Of a stretch of DNA of 64,000 bases, positions 33,346-44,548 are shown one piece after another. The stretch lies in NCBI GenBank assembly GCA_963691705.1, contig OY829546.1, positions 30,846,040 through 30,910,039 of the forward strand, written 5' to 3'. A model generated the notes under the pieces. That model did not search any database. It was not told the DNA's origin and was given only the letters and a program-made list of their open reading frames with translations. Source of the stretch: Viola odorata (lineage: Eukaryota; Streptophyta; Magnoliopsida; Malpighiales; Violaceae). Numbering within the stretch: the stretch's first letter is position 1; each line of letters begins with the position of its first letter. Position numbers and translations under genes: made by a program.

Positions 33346-34595
33346 ATTATTAGATTGATTCATCTTTGCACTCTTTTCTTATAATGGAAAAAAGTATGGT
33401 AAAATTATTTTTTTATTGAATAAAGCAAATATTTAGGAACTTGTTACTTTAGACCAAAAAGAGAAACAGTAAGATCCAATCAATGAAAAAAGAAAATTAT
33501 ACATTTAGCCTCACTAATTTTTTTTAAAGTTCCTTTGTACTCTTTCCGCCAACTTTTAATTGACGTTAGGAGAGTAAAATCCAAATGTGTGGATTAATTG
33601 ACGCCCTCGTGCGTTGTGCCATTTTTCCTCCGTTATTTTACTTTTTTCCCTCCAACAACGAGTCGTTTATGTTAAGAAACGACATGTAACACAGCTAGCC
33701 AAACCCAATCAAATCATCTTCTTCCTCCAGCGCCGCATCTGACCACCATCGTCGCCGCCTCTGCAACTCCGGGCACCCAAACTAACACAAAGACCAAATC
33801 AGACCCATACCAATTAAATATAAACCATCTCCTCTTCTTCCAATTCGAACCCACCTGCAAAATAAAACAACACAGCATCAACCCAAACGATAAAATTGTA
33901 GATGACACGACAAATAAAGAAAAAAAAAAAACATTAACAAAAGACTTAATAGAGGACGAGATTATGAAATTTCAAGAAGGAGGAAGAAATTACTTCTCTT
34001 ATGTTAGTGTGACTGCCGAATTGGGAGGAAGGAGAGCGATGGTGTTGCAACATCGATTGAGAGGGTTCGGCGGTGCTGAGTGGCTGGGATTTGGTGGTTT
34101 TGGTGGTTGGGTTTGACGGGAAAGGATCCCAGCCTCCAAATACAAATTAAATCCCTAACATAAAAACCCACTTCATCTTTTTCCTCCAAATCTCACTATC
34201 GTCGGCCACCTATAAGCTCAGCTACCACCGTCGCCTATTACAACTCCGGGCACTGTCGGATCTCACCTGAACCACCCCATACCTATGCCGAGATTATGAA
34301 ACCCAACAAACACAAACTCATAAGCATGGAGAGAGAGAGAGGAGATGAGTGTGAGAGAGAGATAGACATAGGGGCAGCGGTGAGAGAGATGAAAAGAGGG
34401 CAGAGGTAGAGATCAAGTATTACAAATCTTACTTTAATTATTTTTTTAATATTATTTCTAACGCGGGACTACCATGCCTTAATCTGTGTGAAAAATGGGC
34501 ACGTGTCAAGTAAATAAATACGTATTATTTAAATCATAATTCTATTTATCCAAAAAATTATATTTAGTCCATAAAATCTAATTGAACTTTAAAAT
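33346..34595. other. AT-rich intergenic stretch without recognised gene
   Basis: No supported gene. CAACTCCGGGCAC occurs at about 33763 and 34240 with similar flanks, and GAGATTATGAAA at about 33958 and 34292, pointing to an old duplication of some 450-480 bp. A GA-repeat (GAGAGAGAGAGGAG) lies near 34330. Confidence 0.5.
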
Positions 34596-34607
34596 GATTT
34601 AAATTCA

Positions 34608-35805
34608 GCTTAATGACTTAAAACCCCCTCCCATGTACTTTAATGTTTTGTTTAATTACTCTTGTACTAATTGTTTATTTAATAACCCTATGAACTCAGT
34701 TTTTTTTATTTAATTACCGCCTGTTGTTATAAAATGCTTATTTGCCACGTTTTTCATTAAAAACAATTGTCACGTCAGCGTGAGTGATGTCACTTTGGAA
34801 ACACAAAGCTATCTTCATCTTCTCATCTCTGTTCATCTCAACTAAATTTTCTTCTTCCAAAACTTCTCAAAATAAGAAAATAAATGGCTTCTTTCGGTTT
34901 CCAATTTATTCTGAAACTCATTTTTCAAATCTCATTAGCTGCTAGGAAACTAAATGAGCTAGTCGAGGATCAATCCAATATCCTGCAATGCCACAATGGT
35001 CCTTTCCTATACTACAAGATCTCAATCAATCTCATATGGTATGGCATATTCAAGCCAACCCAAAGAACCATAATCTCAGATTTCATCTCCTCATTATCTG
35101 CAATTCCATCTTCCATATAGAAGTGCTACCACATCTCCTCCAGGAAAAACACCCTCTCCCTCTATTTAGGCAACCAAATCCTCGACGAGGCCTACTCTCT
35201 AGGAAAATCCCTCACCAACAAACAAATTGTAGAATTGGCGTCAAGAGGCGAGCAGAAAAACGCCATCAATGTCGTCCTGACATCCTCTAATGTAATTATT
35301 GTTGAGTTTTGTGTAAACAGATGTGAGACTCATGGGTTTGGTCTGGGATCCAAAATTAATACCTAAATAAAGGGAAAAATCATCAAATTTGCATACATTT
35401 GGGCTGGGAATTGAGAAACCCAATGCATGTACTTAGCCATTCCACCAGCCAACCTACGGGCCACAATCCCCACCATTGGTTGCGCCGAACAATGATGTGG
35501 GTCTTGATGGTATGGTGATCAATTTGGGTAGCCTCTTGGCTGGGACAGCGACGAACCCATTCAGAGATGAGATGGAAGAGATGAAGAGGAGAGAAAATGG
35601 GAATCCAATGTGGCATCACTTACGTTGACGTGGAAAAAATTCAGCTGACATGGATTTTTTTTTTAACGAAAAATATGACAGATCAGCATTTCGTAACGGC
35701 AGGGTAATTAAATAAAAAAAACTAAGTACAGGAGTTATTAAATAAACAATTAGTATAACAGTAATTAAACAAAACATTAAATTACAAAGGTTTTTAAATC
35801 ATTGT
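34608..35805 (+). mobile_element. Pack-MULE-like element with about 190-bp inverted ends
   Basis: Left and right ends are inverted repeats of each other over about 190 bp: TTTAATGTTTTGTTTAATTA, ACTAATTGTTTATTTAATAA and the region up to ATGCTTATTTGCC have counterparts at 35600-35800. Direct repeats GATTTAAATTCA (34596-34607) and GATTTGAATTCA (35806-35817) flank it, compatible with a 9-bp target duplication with one mismatch. The interior carries a gene fragment rather than a transposase, as in Pack-MULEs. Assignment to Mutator rests on the long ends and duplication size. Confidence 0.72.
34884..35562 (+). pseudogene. captured EXORDIUM-like (PHI-1 family) gene fragment
   Basis: From 34884 the translation MASFGFQFILKLIF, AARKLNELVEDQSN, ISINLIWYGIFKPTQRTIIS and DFISSLS fits the N-terminal half of plant EXORDIUM/phosphate-induced protein 1. 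After a stop at 35118-35120 the same family continues: LSLYLGNQILDEAYSLGKSL, TNKQIVELASRGEQKNAINV, FCVNRCETHGFGLGSK, KFAYIWAGN, then after a shift [18 protein letters not shown] and [13 protein letters not shown]. Roughly the first three quarters of the protein is present and the end is missing. Intact members are secreted proteins tied to brassinosteroid-related growth. Stops and shifts make this copy non-functional. It lies wholly inside the inverted-repeat element. Identification is from recalled family motifs. Confidence 0.8.
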
Positions 35806-36198
35806 GATTTGAATTCAATAAATTAAAACTCCCAAACTATGATTTATCACTACAAAAATACAAGCAAATACCAACAGAATTTTTTTTTGTGACAAAAAAA
35901 CCAAAAAATGAAAAAAACAATTTGTGCAAATAAAAATTATTTCAATGACTTTTTGATGTTTTTCGATGAAATTTTACATCGCAAACATTTTCAAGAGAGA
36001 ATAATTATTTAATGTTTTTTTAGTTTAAATATGACTATAATAATGACTACAGGTTCATTCTTTAGGAAAAAAAACCAAGGTGTGGTAAATTCGAAAAAAT
36101 AGTGAAGTATTAATTTATCCAATCTTTAATACAAATATGATAATTAATGATTTCTATTCGATAAAGAGTGTGGGAATAACTTAAATGGTTAAATTGTA

Positions 36199-36435
36199 CT
36201 CCCTCCGTTCCTTTTTAGTTGTCGCAACCAAGACAATCATTAGATTATAATTATTTTATATTTTTTTACTAAACTATCCTTATTAATTATGAACCATTCC
36301 TTTTTTAATTTTCCTACAAAAAATGGTTAATTTTGTCATTGACTATAAAAAATGATCTTGAAAATTAAAATATGACAACTAAATAAACAAAACCATTTTT
36401 TTGAAAAAACGACAACTAAAAAGAAACGAAGGGAG
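36199..36435. mobile_element. Stowaway-like MITE 1
   Basis: Ends CTCCCTCCGTTCC and its inverted form (CGAAGGGAG), flanked by TA at 36197 and 36436; 237 bp. The inner ends read TTTTTAGTTGTCG and CGACAACTAAAAA. Confidence 0.8.
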
Positions 36436-36690
36436 TAATTAATTGTTACTCAATTTATCTGGAGAGTATATTTCTTTTAAATGAAATCTTGTATCATTTA
36501 AATTGATATTTATTTATATAATGTCATGTAATATCATAGTCATTTGTATTTTATTATACTAGTTTAAATATTTAAATAGTCTTCTATAATATTTAATATT
36601 CAGGTATGAAAATAACATCACCCTTCAGTATAATGTTATCATTTAGGACTCCAAAACTAATTTTTCTACATCCGCCTTAACCTAATGATA

Positions 36691-36943
36691 TTCCGTCCGT
36701 CCCTTTTTCAAGAAATGGTTTTTCCTATTTAGTATTTCAATTTTCAATATCACTTTTTGTAGTCAATGATAAAATAATCTTAAACAATTTTAAATTAACT
36801 ACTTTTTGGAGGAAAATTAAAAATGAGTGATTGATAATTAATAAAGGTAGTTTAGTAAAAAATTATACAATAATTGTAATCTAATAATTGTCTTGGTTAT
36901 AGTGAAAAATGAAAAAACGACAACTAAAAAAGGACGGAGGGAG
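36691..36943. mobile_element. Stowaway-like MITE 2
   Basis: TTCCGTCCGTCCC at the left and GGACGGAGGGAG at the right, TA on both sides; 253 bp. The interior is related to MITE 1 in inverted order. Confidence 0.75.
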
Positions 36944-37024
36944 TATTATTTATTATGTTTCATAATAGGTAATCTTTTATATTATTTTGTACCTACTAAT
37001 GCCTATTAAATAAACAATTTTATA

Positions 37025-37282
37025 CTCCCTCTATCCCTTTTTAATTGTCCCTTTTTTTATTTTTCACAATAACCAAAATAATTATTATATTTTTTTACTA
37101 AACTACCCTTATTAATTATGAATACTTTTTTTTTAATTTTTCTCCAAAAAGTGATTAATTTAAAATTATTTAGAATTAATTTTGTCATTTACTATTAAAA
37201 GTAATCTTAAAAATTGAAATATGATAACTAAATAGGGATAATCATTTTAAAAAAAATGATAATTAAAAAAGGACGGATGGAG
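37025..37282. mobile_element. Stowaway-like MITE 3
   Basis: CTCCCTCTATCCC at the left and GGACGGATGGAG at the right, TA on both sides; 258 bp. Third related copy within 1.1 kb. Confidence 0.78.
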
Positions 37283-38930
37283 TAGTTTCAATTATTATTT
37301 TCTCACTCTTTCCATGGAGAGACAATTAATAATGGTTAGAATTTTAATGTTAATTAAAGCAGGAGATAACCAAAAATAGTAATCATAAATATTCCTTTTG
37401 TACTTATTCCATAACAAAGGGAATAATACTTTTCAAGGAAAGTAGAAAACCGGTCACAACGCCGGTCCAATTGGGTGGAATGGATTCTTAGATTGGTTGA
37501 CGTGCCACTACTTCCAACCGTTCTGTTGGGCATGGGTTTGAGCCCAGCTCAGCAAGGGGAGTCGCAAGTTGGCTTACCATCAAACAACCACCACCGGTTT
37601 TTCATCAAATACAAATATTTGTTTATATATTTTAAGCACTATCAATTTTTTTTTTTTTAAATTAACTAACAAAATTTAATTAACTAATTGTGCACATGTA
37701 ATGATTAGGTGAATTGTACATGATTATAATTAATTATATTATTTACCAATAATTAGGTACTTATGTTATATTAGGAAAAAAATCAAATAATATTCTTTAC
37801 AAAAGATTATTAATATGATTATTAACTAGTAATTTTTGTAAGACCTTTACATTTAACATAAATTTCATCTACCCTTTTAGTTCGACCAAAAAAAACATCT
37901 ACACTTTTAGTTATATCTAGTTTCATAATTAATTTAAAAACCTATAAAAGTAAATTTCATAATTGTAACTTATATTCAAATGTAGTTGTAAGCGCGTACT
38001 CTCTCCGGTTAAAATTAGTTAAAATTAATTGACATTGGTTGTACACAAAATTTAAAAAAAAATTAATAAAAAATTAAATAAGGCAGCATGATGGGTGGCT
38101 CACAACACAGTAGGACAGTAAACAATAAACAGTTTTTTACACGGAAATCAATACCGCGTCAATTATTTGAAGACTTTGAAAATGACAAAAAACTTTCATT
38201 AAATATAAACGAAAAGAATAATTATTTATGATTTGTTATGCACTATATAAATAATAAATTTTACCCACTTATCTATCAAAATCTCACTCAATTTAGTTTT
38301 ACTCGATCGTACCTTTAACCTTAACGACTTTATTTTCTCAAATTAATGTTAGATCCGAGTTTGATAAATTTGATATTTTCAACTTTAGAGTCTCTTACGT
38401 TTCTTAACACTCAAAATTCATATCCCTCTTGTGATGTTGCAGTGTGGTAATTTTATTCTTTTCTTCTTTTTGGTCATTTTATTTTAGTTTCATTATTTTT
38501 CTTTATCATTTAAAATATATATATAACAAGAAAACTCTGCGCACCTAACGCCCATCACCAACCCACTCACCTCTCAACCGCTCTGATCTAATCTTTAGAA
38601 GTTAAAAGTTTAAACGTATCAGAATCATCTGATCACAACCGTCATGCCACGCTTGCACGATGAGGGAAAACGTGGCAGTTCACGCCACCGAAAGATTTTT
38701 TCTTACTATTTTTAATGTTTAACTCAAGAGTCTGCGTGCAGGGGCCGCGGACCTAAACATAAAGTTAAATGCCATTAAACTCGGGAGGTTCGTGCCATAT
38801 AAAATCTCCACCAAAATGTTCACGGGTCTCTCCGCACGAGAAGAGAAGCCTGAGCTTTTCGTGGTCGAGATCCGGCAAGCTACGTCGGGTTTCGCCCATT
38901 TTTCGAGCGTTCAAAGCCAGATCTGTTCTT
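37283..38930. other. AT-rich intergenic DNA upstream of the two-exon gene
   Basis: No gene recognised. A tRNA-like B-box (GGGTTTGAGCCC, about 37537) and a T-run near 37650 hint at a SINE, not proven. A lone MITE-like end (TACTCTCTCCGG) is near 38000. AACGTGGCAG at about 38669-38678 and a TATATATA run at 38938-38950 probably belong to the promoter of the gene at 38988. Confidence 0.5.
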
Positions 38931-38987
38931 AAATAAATATATATATATATACACCATTTATTTAAGAGAAGGAGAAACGAAGGAAAA

Positions 38988-39343
38988 ATGAAGGGTTCAA
39001 GCACTCTTGTGGCGTCAATGGTGGCCGCTTCCACTCTGGCCTTGTCATCCGCTCCCTTGTCCTTGTCTTCTTCTCCAGTCTGCGGAGATGATGTGGCGTT
39101 TAAGGCATCATCCAACCAGGTACTTGTTGAGATCCTGTTTCTAATGTTCTTCAATAGTTGTTACTCTATCTGCTAATTTGGATCTGGAATGGAATTTTGA
39201 TTTGGTGAGTGTAATGTTAGGTTTCTGTTAATCGTGGGATGGGGAAGAATGGAGGCTGGAGTAATGCGTGGAATAAGGAGAAATTCGAGCCCAGATTTGA
39301 CGGATTGAAGTTCATCGAAACGTTGATCACTGCTCATAGATGA
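38988..39343 (+). CDS. small conserved-looking plant protein, two exons, 84 residues
   Basis: Exon 1 (38988-39119) encodes MKGSSTLVASMVAASTLALS, then a Ser-rich stretch and CGDDVAFKASSNQ. The intron (39120-39220, 101 bp) begins GTACTT and ends TTAG. Exon 2 (39221-39343) continues in phase with VSVNRGMGKNGGWSNAWNKE and KFEPRFDGLKFIETLITAHR, then TGA. Both splice sites are canonical and phase 0, and the protein is uninterrupted. The C-terminal FEPRFDGLKFIETL pattern is familiar to me from a family of short plant proteins of unknown function; I cannot name it. The N-terminus is hydrophobic and alanine-rich, so a targeting peptide is possible. A TATA-like run lies about 40 bp upstream. This is the best candidate host gene in the window. 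Confidence 0.75.
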
Positions 39344-39736
39344 TTCAATCGTGTTTGTGTTGTTACTATTATTTGTTCTATTTTGTTTTGTACTATTTGT
39401 TGGAGGAACACCACCTCAATCCGGTTGTAAGATGTGATTAAAGAGAGGCCTTTCTTTTCTTTTTCTCTTTGGGTTGTGGCATTTTGGTAATTTATGGATG
39501 CTTTGATGTCTGCATCCAGAATTCCAACACGTGAGGGTCGCCGCTTATTTTTACCGGTGTTTGTACTCTTGGGTTGTTTTGGACTTTTTAATTTATGAAG
39601 TTAATTTTAATTAAATTGGCTTCTCCTGCTAGTTCCCAAAAAAAAATTTAAAAAATAACAACGGCTTTATAGTTTGTGAATTAAATTTTGACGTGGCCAT
39701 GTGATTAATTTTCTTTTCATTTAATTTTAATAAATA

Positions 39737-40516
39737 CTCTCTGTTTTTTAAAGGGTGTCATCCGCGAAACAAATAGGAAGCTTGCTAATTTTTTGTTTTT
39801 TTATTGATTTTTGTTTTCAAATTACCATTGGTTTTTATGTTAAATAACTATGCAAGCGAACACCACCATCAACACCAAACCACCACCGTCACACATCATT
39901 GTCACCACATCGTCCCAAACTCATCACCGATCACACTCGCCGTCCACCATCATCACTATTTAATCTCCCACACTCGCCCACCATCATCACTATTTAATCT
40001 CCCTCATCAAATCGCCGACAACCACCAAATCTTCCGTCTCCTCGCCGACCTGTTTTCGACCTAAAATAGTCGAACCACCACAATCAAACTTCCAAATCGC
40101 CAACGCAAATTGTCATCATCAACCACCAAAAACCATCAGCCATCCAAACTAACACATACATCACCGACCCGATTCTAACCACACCCACTACCACCACACC
40201 ATCCCAAACCCGTCACCGATCACACTCGTCGGCCACCAAACATCACCAACAACACTCCTCCATCACCACATCCCCACACTGCTTCCATACCTTCCTACTT
40301 GTATTTGTTGGACAAGAGCAGAGAAAAAAGAAAAGAAAGAAAAGAGAGCAGAGTGAAAGGAAAGAAAAGAGAGCAGAGGAAAGAAAGAAACATGTGGGCT
40401 AGAAAAGGGTAAGCTCGTCATGTTGCAAAAACATGTGGGTCAGAAAAGGCAAACTGACAATTAAACTACACCAGCGAATCCGTAGGCAAGTGATGATTAT
40501 TAGAAGACGGAGGGAG
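39737..40516. mobile_element. possible larger MITE-like element
   Basis: CTCTCTGTTTTTT at the left and AGACGGAGGGAG at the right are imperfect inverted ends, with TA on both sides; 780 bp. The interior is CCA/CAC-rich (39860-40280) followed by a GAAAA-rich tract (40320-40395). End similarity is weak. Confidence 0.35.
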
Positions 40517-41926
40517 TATTGTTTTAAACAATTACTGTACAGGCTACAAAAAATAATAAATAATCATTTTCAAAGCCAGAATTCCTTCCTTCTCCGGTCA
40601 GCTTTTATTCTTTATTATTCTCGTATTTATTTTTCCTTATTATTCTCGTATTTATTTAAGTATTTATTTTAATTGACGTTTTAATTTAAAATAATAATTT
40701 AAAATAAATGATAGTTTTATAATTTTTAAGTATTATTTATTGATCAGTTTATTTAATTTAAAATAAAAATATTTATTTAATATTAAAAATATTTTTATTA
40801 GTTATTATTTTTATTTTTAAATTTAACTTTAAATTTTTATTTATTAGAGTCTGATTTATTAGAGTTTGAATGAAGAAATTATTAGAAGCTCCCACGGGAA
40901 AGGGAAAGGATATGCCCAACCCTTTGGAGAATATACTGCCACTTTGTTGCAATTGCAAAAGAAGCATGTAGGAGTAGAAATTTTATTTATTAAAAGAAAA
41001 AACATTTAGGAAATTGGGTTGTTAGGCGACCGGATTATACTTAGGTAGTATTTGGTTGATGAAATTAGGAAAGAAAATAATTTGGAAATTTGAAATTTTG
41101 AGTTTTATTGTGTTTGGTTGCGAGAAGGAATCACTTTCCTCCAGAATCCAACTTTCCTTGACTCTTTTAACTTTCCAAAATATTAGGGAGAGTGATTTTT
41201 CCTTGACTCTTTTAACTTTCGAAAAAATAGAGGGAAAGTTAGTTTTTTTTTTAAAATTATATATTTTTCTCTTCATACTAGAATTATTCCAAGAGAAAAA
41301 AAATACTTGTTTCCTTTTCTCTTAGTTTTAGTTCCCATTTCTTTATTAATTTTTTTTTACACTTTTTTTATGTGTTATTTTTTTAGTTTCAGATTTTTTT
41401 AATATCTAATATTTTCTTTTTTTATGTTTCAGAATCTTTTTTAATGTTTTGGTACATTTTTCAATTTTAAAAAAATTATGATACATTTTTTAAATTGTAG
41501 ATTATTTTTAAAAATTTTTAAGTTTGAAAAAATAAATCAAAAATTCAAGAAAAAAACTCGTAGCATGTTACATGACATGCCACATGAGCACAAAATTGCT
41601 ACGCCATCACCCTCAGCCGATACAGGGATTAAATTAAACTAAGTGTTATAAATTAGGAACCTAATTAAATAATTTTATAATTTAGAGACTAGATTAAATT
41701 TAGTGTTATACTATAGAGCTAAAAAATTCATTTCTTTTAATGAAGTTTAGAAGTATTTTCAATTTTTTTTCTAAAAGAAGATTACATTATACTTTGATCT
41801 CGATGTGATTTTTCACCGGGTGGTGTAATTCAAGCCTATCTTCTATTATTCGAGGAAGATTATTACGTACATTGGCCACTAGTATGATTTTTTACCCTGG
41901 TGATATAATTCAAACATATTTACTAT
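40517..41926. other. AT-rich DNA up to the Tat-B insertion
   Basis: No gene seen. Close to the insertion a unit of about 75 bp is repeated (GGTGGTGTAATTCAAGCC at about 41820; TGGTGATATAATTCAAACA at about 41899) and appears to continue after the element (GAAAGAATATTACATTGG at 56288). Confidence 0.5.
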
Positions 41927-41931
41927 CCTCC

Positions 41932-42421
41932 TGATAACAATTAAGGCAATTCCAAGGGTATTTCCGTCTTCACACCAGCCTTGAGACCGGAACCCTACAG
42001 TGTCAGCCGGGCGTCAGCCGTGGAGGTTGCCGCCCCCTTTTTGAAGAGAAGAGCCCTGGGATGGTCGACATCAGCGCGGGGGGGGGGGGGGGGGGGGGGG
42101 AGTCTCACGCGTTATCTACTCATACGCATGGCGTCATCCCATCCTAGGTCAGCCATAACATCACTTGAGGAGTTATCTTCCCAAGATAGCGCCCACCCCC
42201 TAGAGGTAACGCCCACGCTCTGCCTATAAATACCCCACCATTCGAAACGAGAGGTAAGCCTAAGATCGCTACTCGAACCTCTGCTAGTTGGAACAACCTT
42301 ACTAACTTAAGCATCGGAGTGTGGAGCCCCCCTCCGGCGCTTTGCAGGTACGACGACAACTACAGTGCCTCCGAGCAGCCATAATCCTTACCCCGATCCT
42401 CTAGAAGTTCGAATCTTATCA
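41932..42421 (+). repeat. 5' LTR of Tat-B
   Basis: TGATAACAAT...CTTATCA. Carries a run of 23 G (42078-42100), the bZIP box decayed to AACATCACT, the imperfect GTTATC/GATA dyad and a CTATAAATA TATA box at 42234-42242. Confidence 0.93.
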
Positions 42422-42424
42422 AAC

Positions 42425-42442
42425 TGGTGCTTTCATTGAGAG
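42425..42442 (+). other. primer binding site of Tat-B
   Basis: TGGTGCTTTCATTGAGAG, 3 bp after the LTR. It starts with TGG, the complement of a tRNA CCA end; the tRNA was not identified with confidence and differs from the tRNA-Asp-type site of the Athila elements. Confidence 0.7.
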
Positions 42443-42508
42443 TTTTGGTTTATTAAGTGAGCGCCTTTAATAGCCAAACTCTGTCTTTCTTGGAAGATCG
42501 GAACGATC

Positions 42509-44458
42509 ATGGCTTCTGATTCGGAGTCCACAGAACCTCCATCTTCTGGCATTCCTTTTGAGATTCGCAGACAACTCTTTCCTTTCGCCACTACTGACGA
42601 TTCTACCACGATGCCGGAGATTACTCCGGAATCTTTAGATCTCTCCTTTAGATAGATAGGAGGAACGCCCTCTTCCCAGATGAACACCCCTATATCCCAG
42701 ATGGCGGGATCCAGCTTTTCCACCACTCCTCTGAGGGGATTCATGTTGGATGGCGTAAGCAACCCCCTCGCGAGTGAAATATTTGCTCTTCGTTCTCGGT
42801 TGGATTACTTAACTGAGCTGGCTGCAAGAATCATGCCAGATGTTTCTGGGTTGAGTGTTTCTTCCCAAGCTATTTTTACATCATCTATTATCACCGAACG
42901 ACCCTTATCGCCCTTGCAACACAGAAGCATTCCATTGACCTTGCCCGCGACTGATACACCAATTAGCCTTGTGCAACACGCTCAGAGGCGAGTAGAGCCT
43001 TACGTGCCACACGCGCTACAAATTCTCGTCTCTCAAGGGGAAAGACGGCTTGACGAGTATAGAGATCGTTGGGATGGTCGGTGGGGAGAAATGGACAGAG
43101 ATGCACCCCCCGAGCGTAGTGAGAGATCCAGTAGTCGAAGATATCGAACTCGTTCACCAAGGAGTCGTAGCCGGTCTCCTAGGCATCATCACACTCCCGA
43201 TCCTTAGAACCGTGGCATCACCCGAAAATGTCATCATCTCGTAACACTCGCGAAATCCTGGACGACACCTCGGGCCACCCATTTAGTCATCGCATAAGGC
43301 GCCATAGGGTCAGCCGACATGTGAAGCTCCCCACGGAGTCCTATGACGGTACTAGAGATCCTATTTCCCACCTTAATAAAGTGAAAGACTTCGTGCAATT
43401 CCAAACCCACAGTGATGCGGCGTTGTGCCAGATATTTGTCATGACATTGGCAGGAGTTACGCGCCTCTGGTTCGAGGGTCTCCCAACAAAATTCATTAGC
43501 AGCTTCACGCAGCTGGAATCCAAGTTTCGAAGCCGGTTCAGTACCGCGGTCCCCATCAGAAAATCTGCTGCAGCGTTATTCGACATACACAGGAGACCTT
43601 AGGAGTCTTTAAAAGATTTTCTCAGTCGTTTTGACCTAGAAATGTCGTTAACGCCTTGAAGCGGAACTATCGTTATGAGAAATTGCGAGACACGTTAATG
43701 GTGGACCCCCCAACAACCTTGGACGCGTTGAGACTGAAAGCTCATAATTACGCAAGAATGGAGGAAGAAGAAAATAGAGATAAAACCCGAAACGTGCCGC
43801 AAAGTGCATCTCAAGCTCTTAACGTTCCTAGTAACGCGACCTCTGACGACCGATTCGTAGACGATTACGCCTAACAAAAAGATCATATCCGAAAAACCTC
43901 CAACAGACGAAGAGGCAACTCTTCAAGGGGAAGATCTGGTAACTCCCCCACTCGGCGACAGACAGATCCTCCTAAGGGCCGGATATACAACCCAGACCTT
44001 CCTTCCCTTATACTGCCAAGGGTAGAGATTTTGGCAATTGTGGAACAGCGGAACCTCCCTATCCGTTATCTAGCCCCCGTAAAGCCAGGAGTGGTCATGT
44101 GAGGAAGGAAAAATGCCTTTTGCAACTTTCATAAAGTCAGAGGACACTCTACTGACGCGTGCAGAGAACTAAAGCTGGCAAAAGATCGTTTGGTAGAAGA
44201 AGGATACCTCGGAGAATTTGCCACTAAGGTGAGAGAAGAAGTCAGGAACAACCCGACAAACAGGACGTCTGACAACAGAAAACCACCTCCTCGCGCTCCG
44301 GGAAATGATAACCCACCCGCTGGGAGGGGTAGGGAAACGCTTACGATTGACGAAGACGATTTTCCCATCATCAACATTATCGCTGGGGGTGCACCGTACC
44401 TTGACGATTCTGTACCGTTGACGCCCACAGCCAGAGATAAGCGAAAGTGAGGGGGCAC
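42509..44458 (+). pseudogene. gag: gag and zinc knuckle (Tat-B)
   Basis: Starts MASDSESTEPPSSGIPFEI at 42509, 67 bp after the primer site. A stop (TAG, about 42653) is followed in frame by a Ser/Pro-rich part and an Arg/Ser-rich stretch (RSRSPRHHHTPDP, about 43165). A shift near 43210 leads to the capsid core: HVKLPTESYDGTRDPISHLN, TLAGVTRLWFEGLPTKFISS and FTQLESKFRSRFS. A TAG at 43600-43602 and a 31-bp deletion near 43650 (relative to Tat-A) follow. The zinc motif region (FCNFHKVRGHSTDACRELK by codon) lies at about 44115-44170. The frame ends at 44456-44458, just before the protease deletion. Confidence 0.86.
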
Positions 44459-44548
44459 GTTAATAAAAAGTGAAGCAATAACTGCACTGGATCGGATGGT
44501 GTTATCTTTCTCCGAGGCAAGCGAAAGTGAGGGGGCACGTTAATAAAG
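44439..44548 (+). other. deletion joint replacing the protease, with duplicated filler (Tat-B)
   Basis: AAGCGAAAGTGAGGGGGCAC plus GTTAATAAA at about 44440-44468 recurs at about 44520-44548. After the second copy the sequence jumps to the region after protease (GGTACGTGTGTGTCACGG). About 470 bp present in Tat-A (958-1428), including the protease active site, is missing. Confidence 0.8.

Noticed and set aside
33500..34600. Possible second inverted-repeat element left of the Pack-MULE
   Set aside because: Left and right ends show no convincing inverted similarity; only a loose internal duplication is visible.
37440..37660. Possible SINE (B-box-like GGGTTTGAGCCC and terminal T-run)
   Set aside because: No clear A-box, no target duplication, single copy in the window.
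38765..39154. Open frame of 129 codons on - over the two-exon gene
   Set aside because: Shadow of the + strand gene and its leader; the + reading has matching splice sites and phases.
39804..40064. His/Thr/Pro-rich open frame
   Set aside because: Comes from CCA/CAC-rich low-complexity DNA inside a possible MITE-like element.
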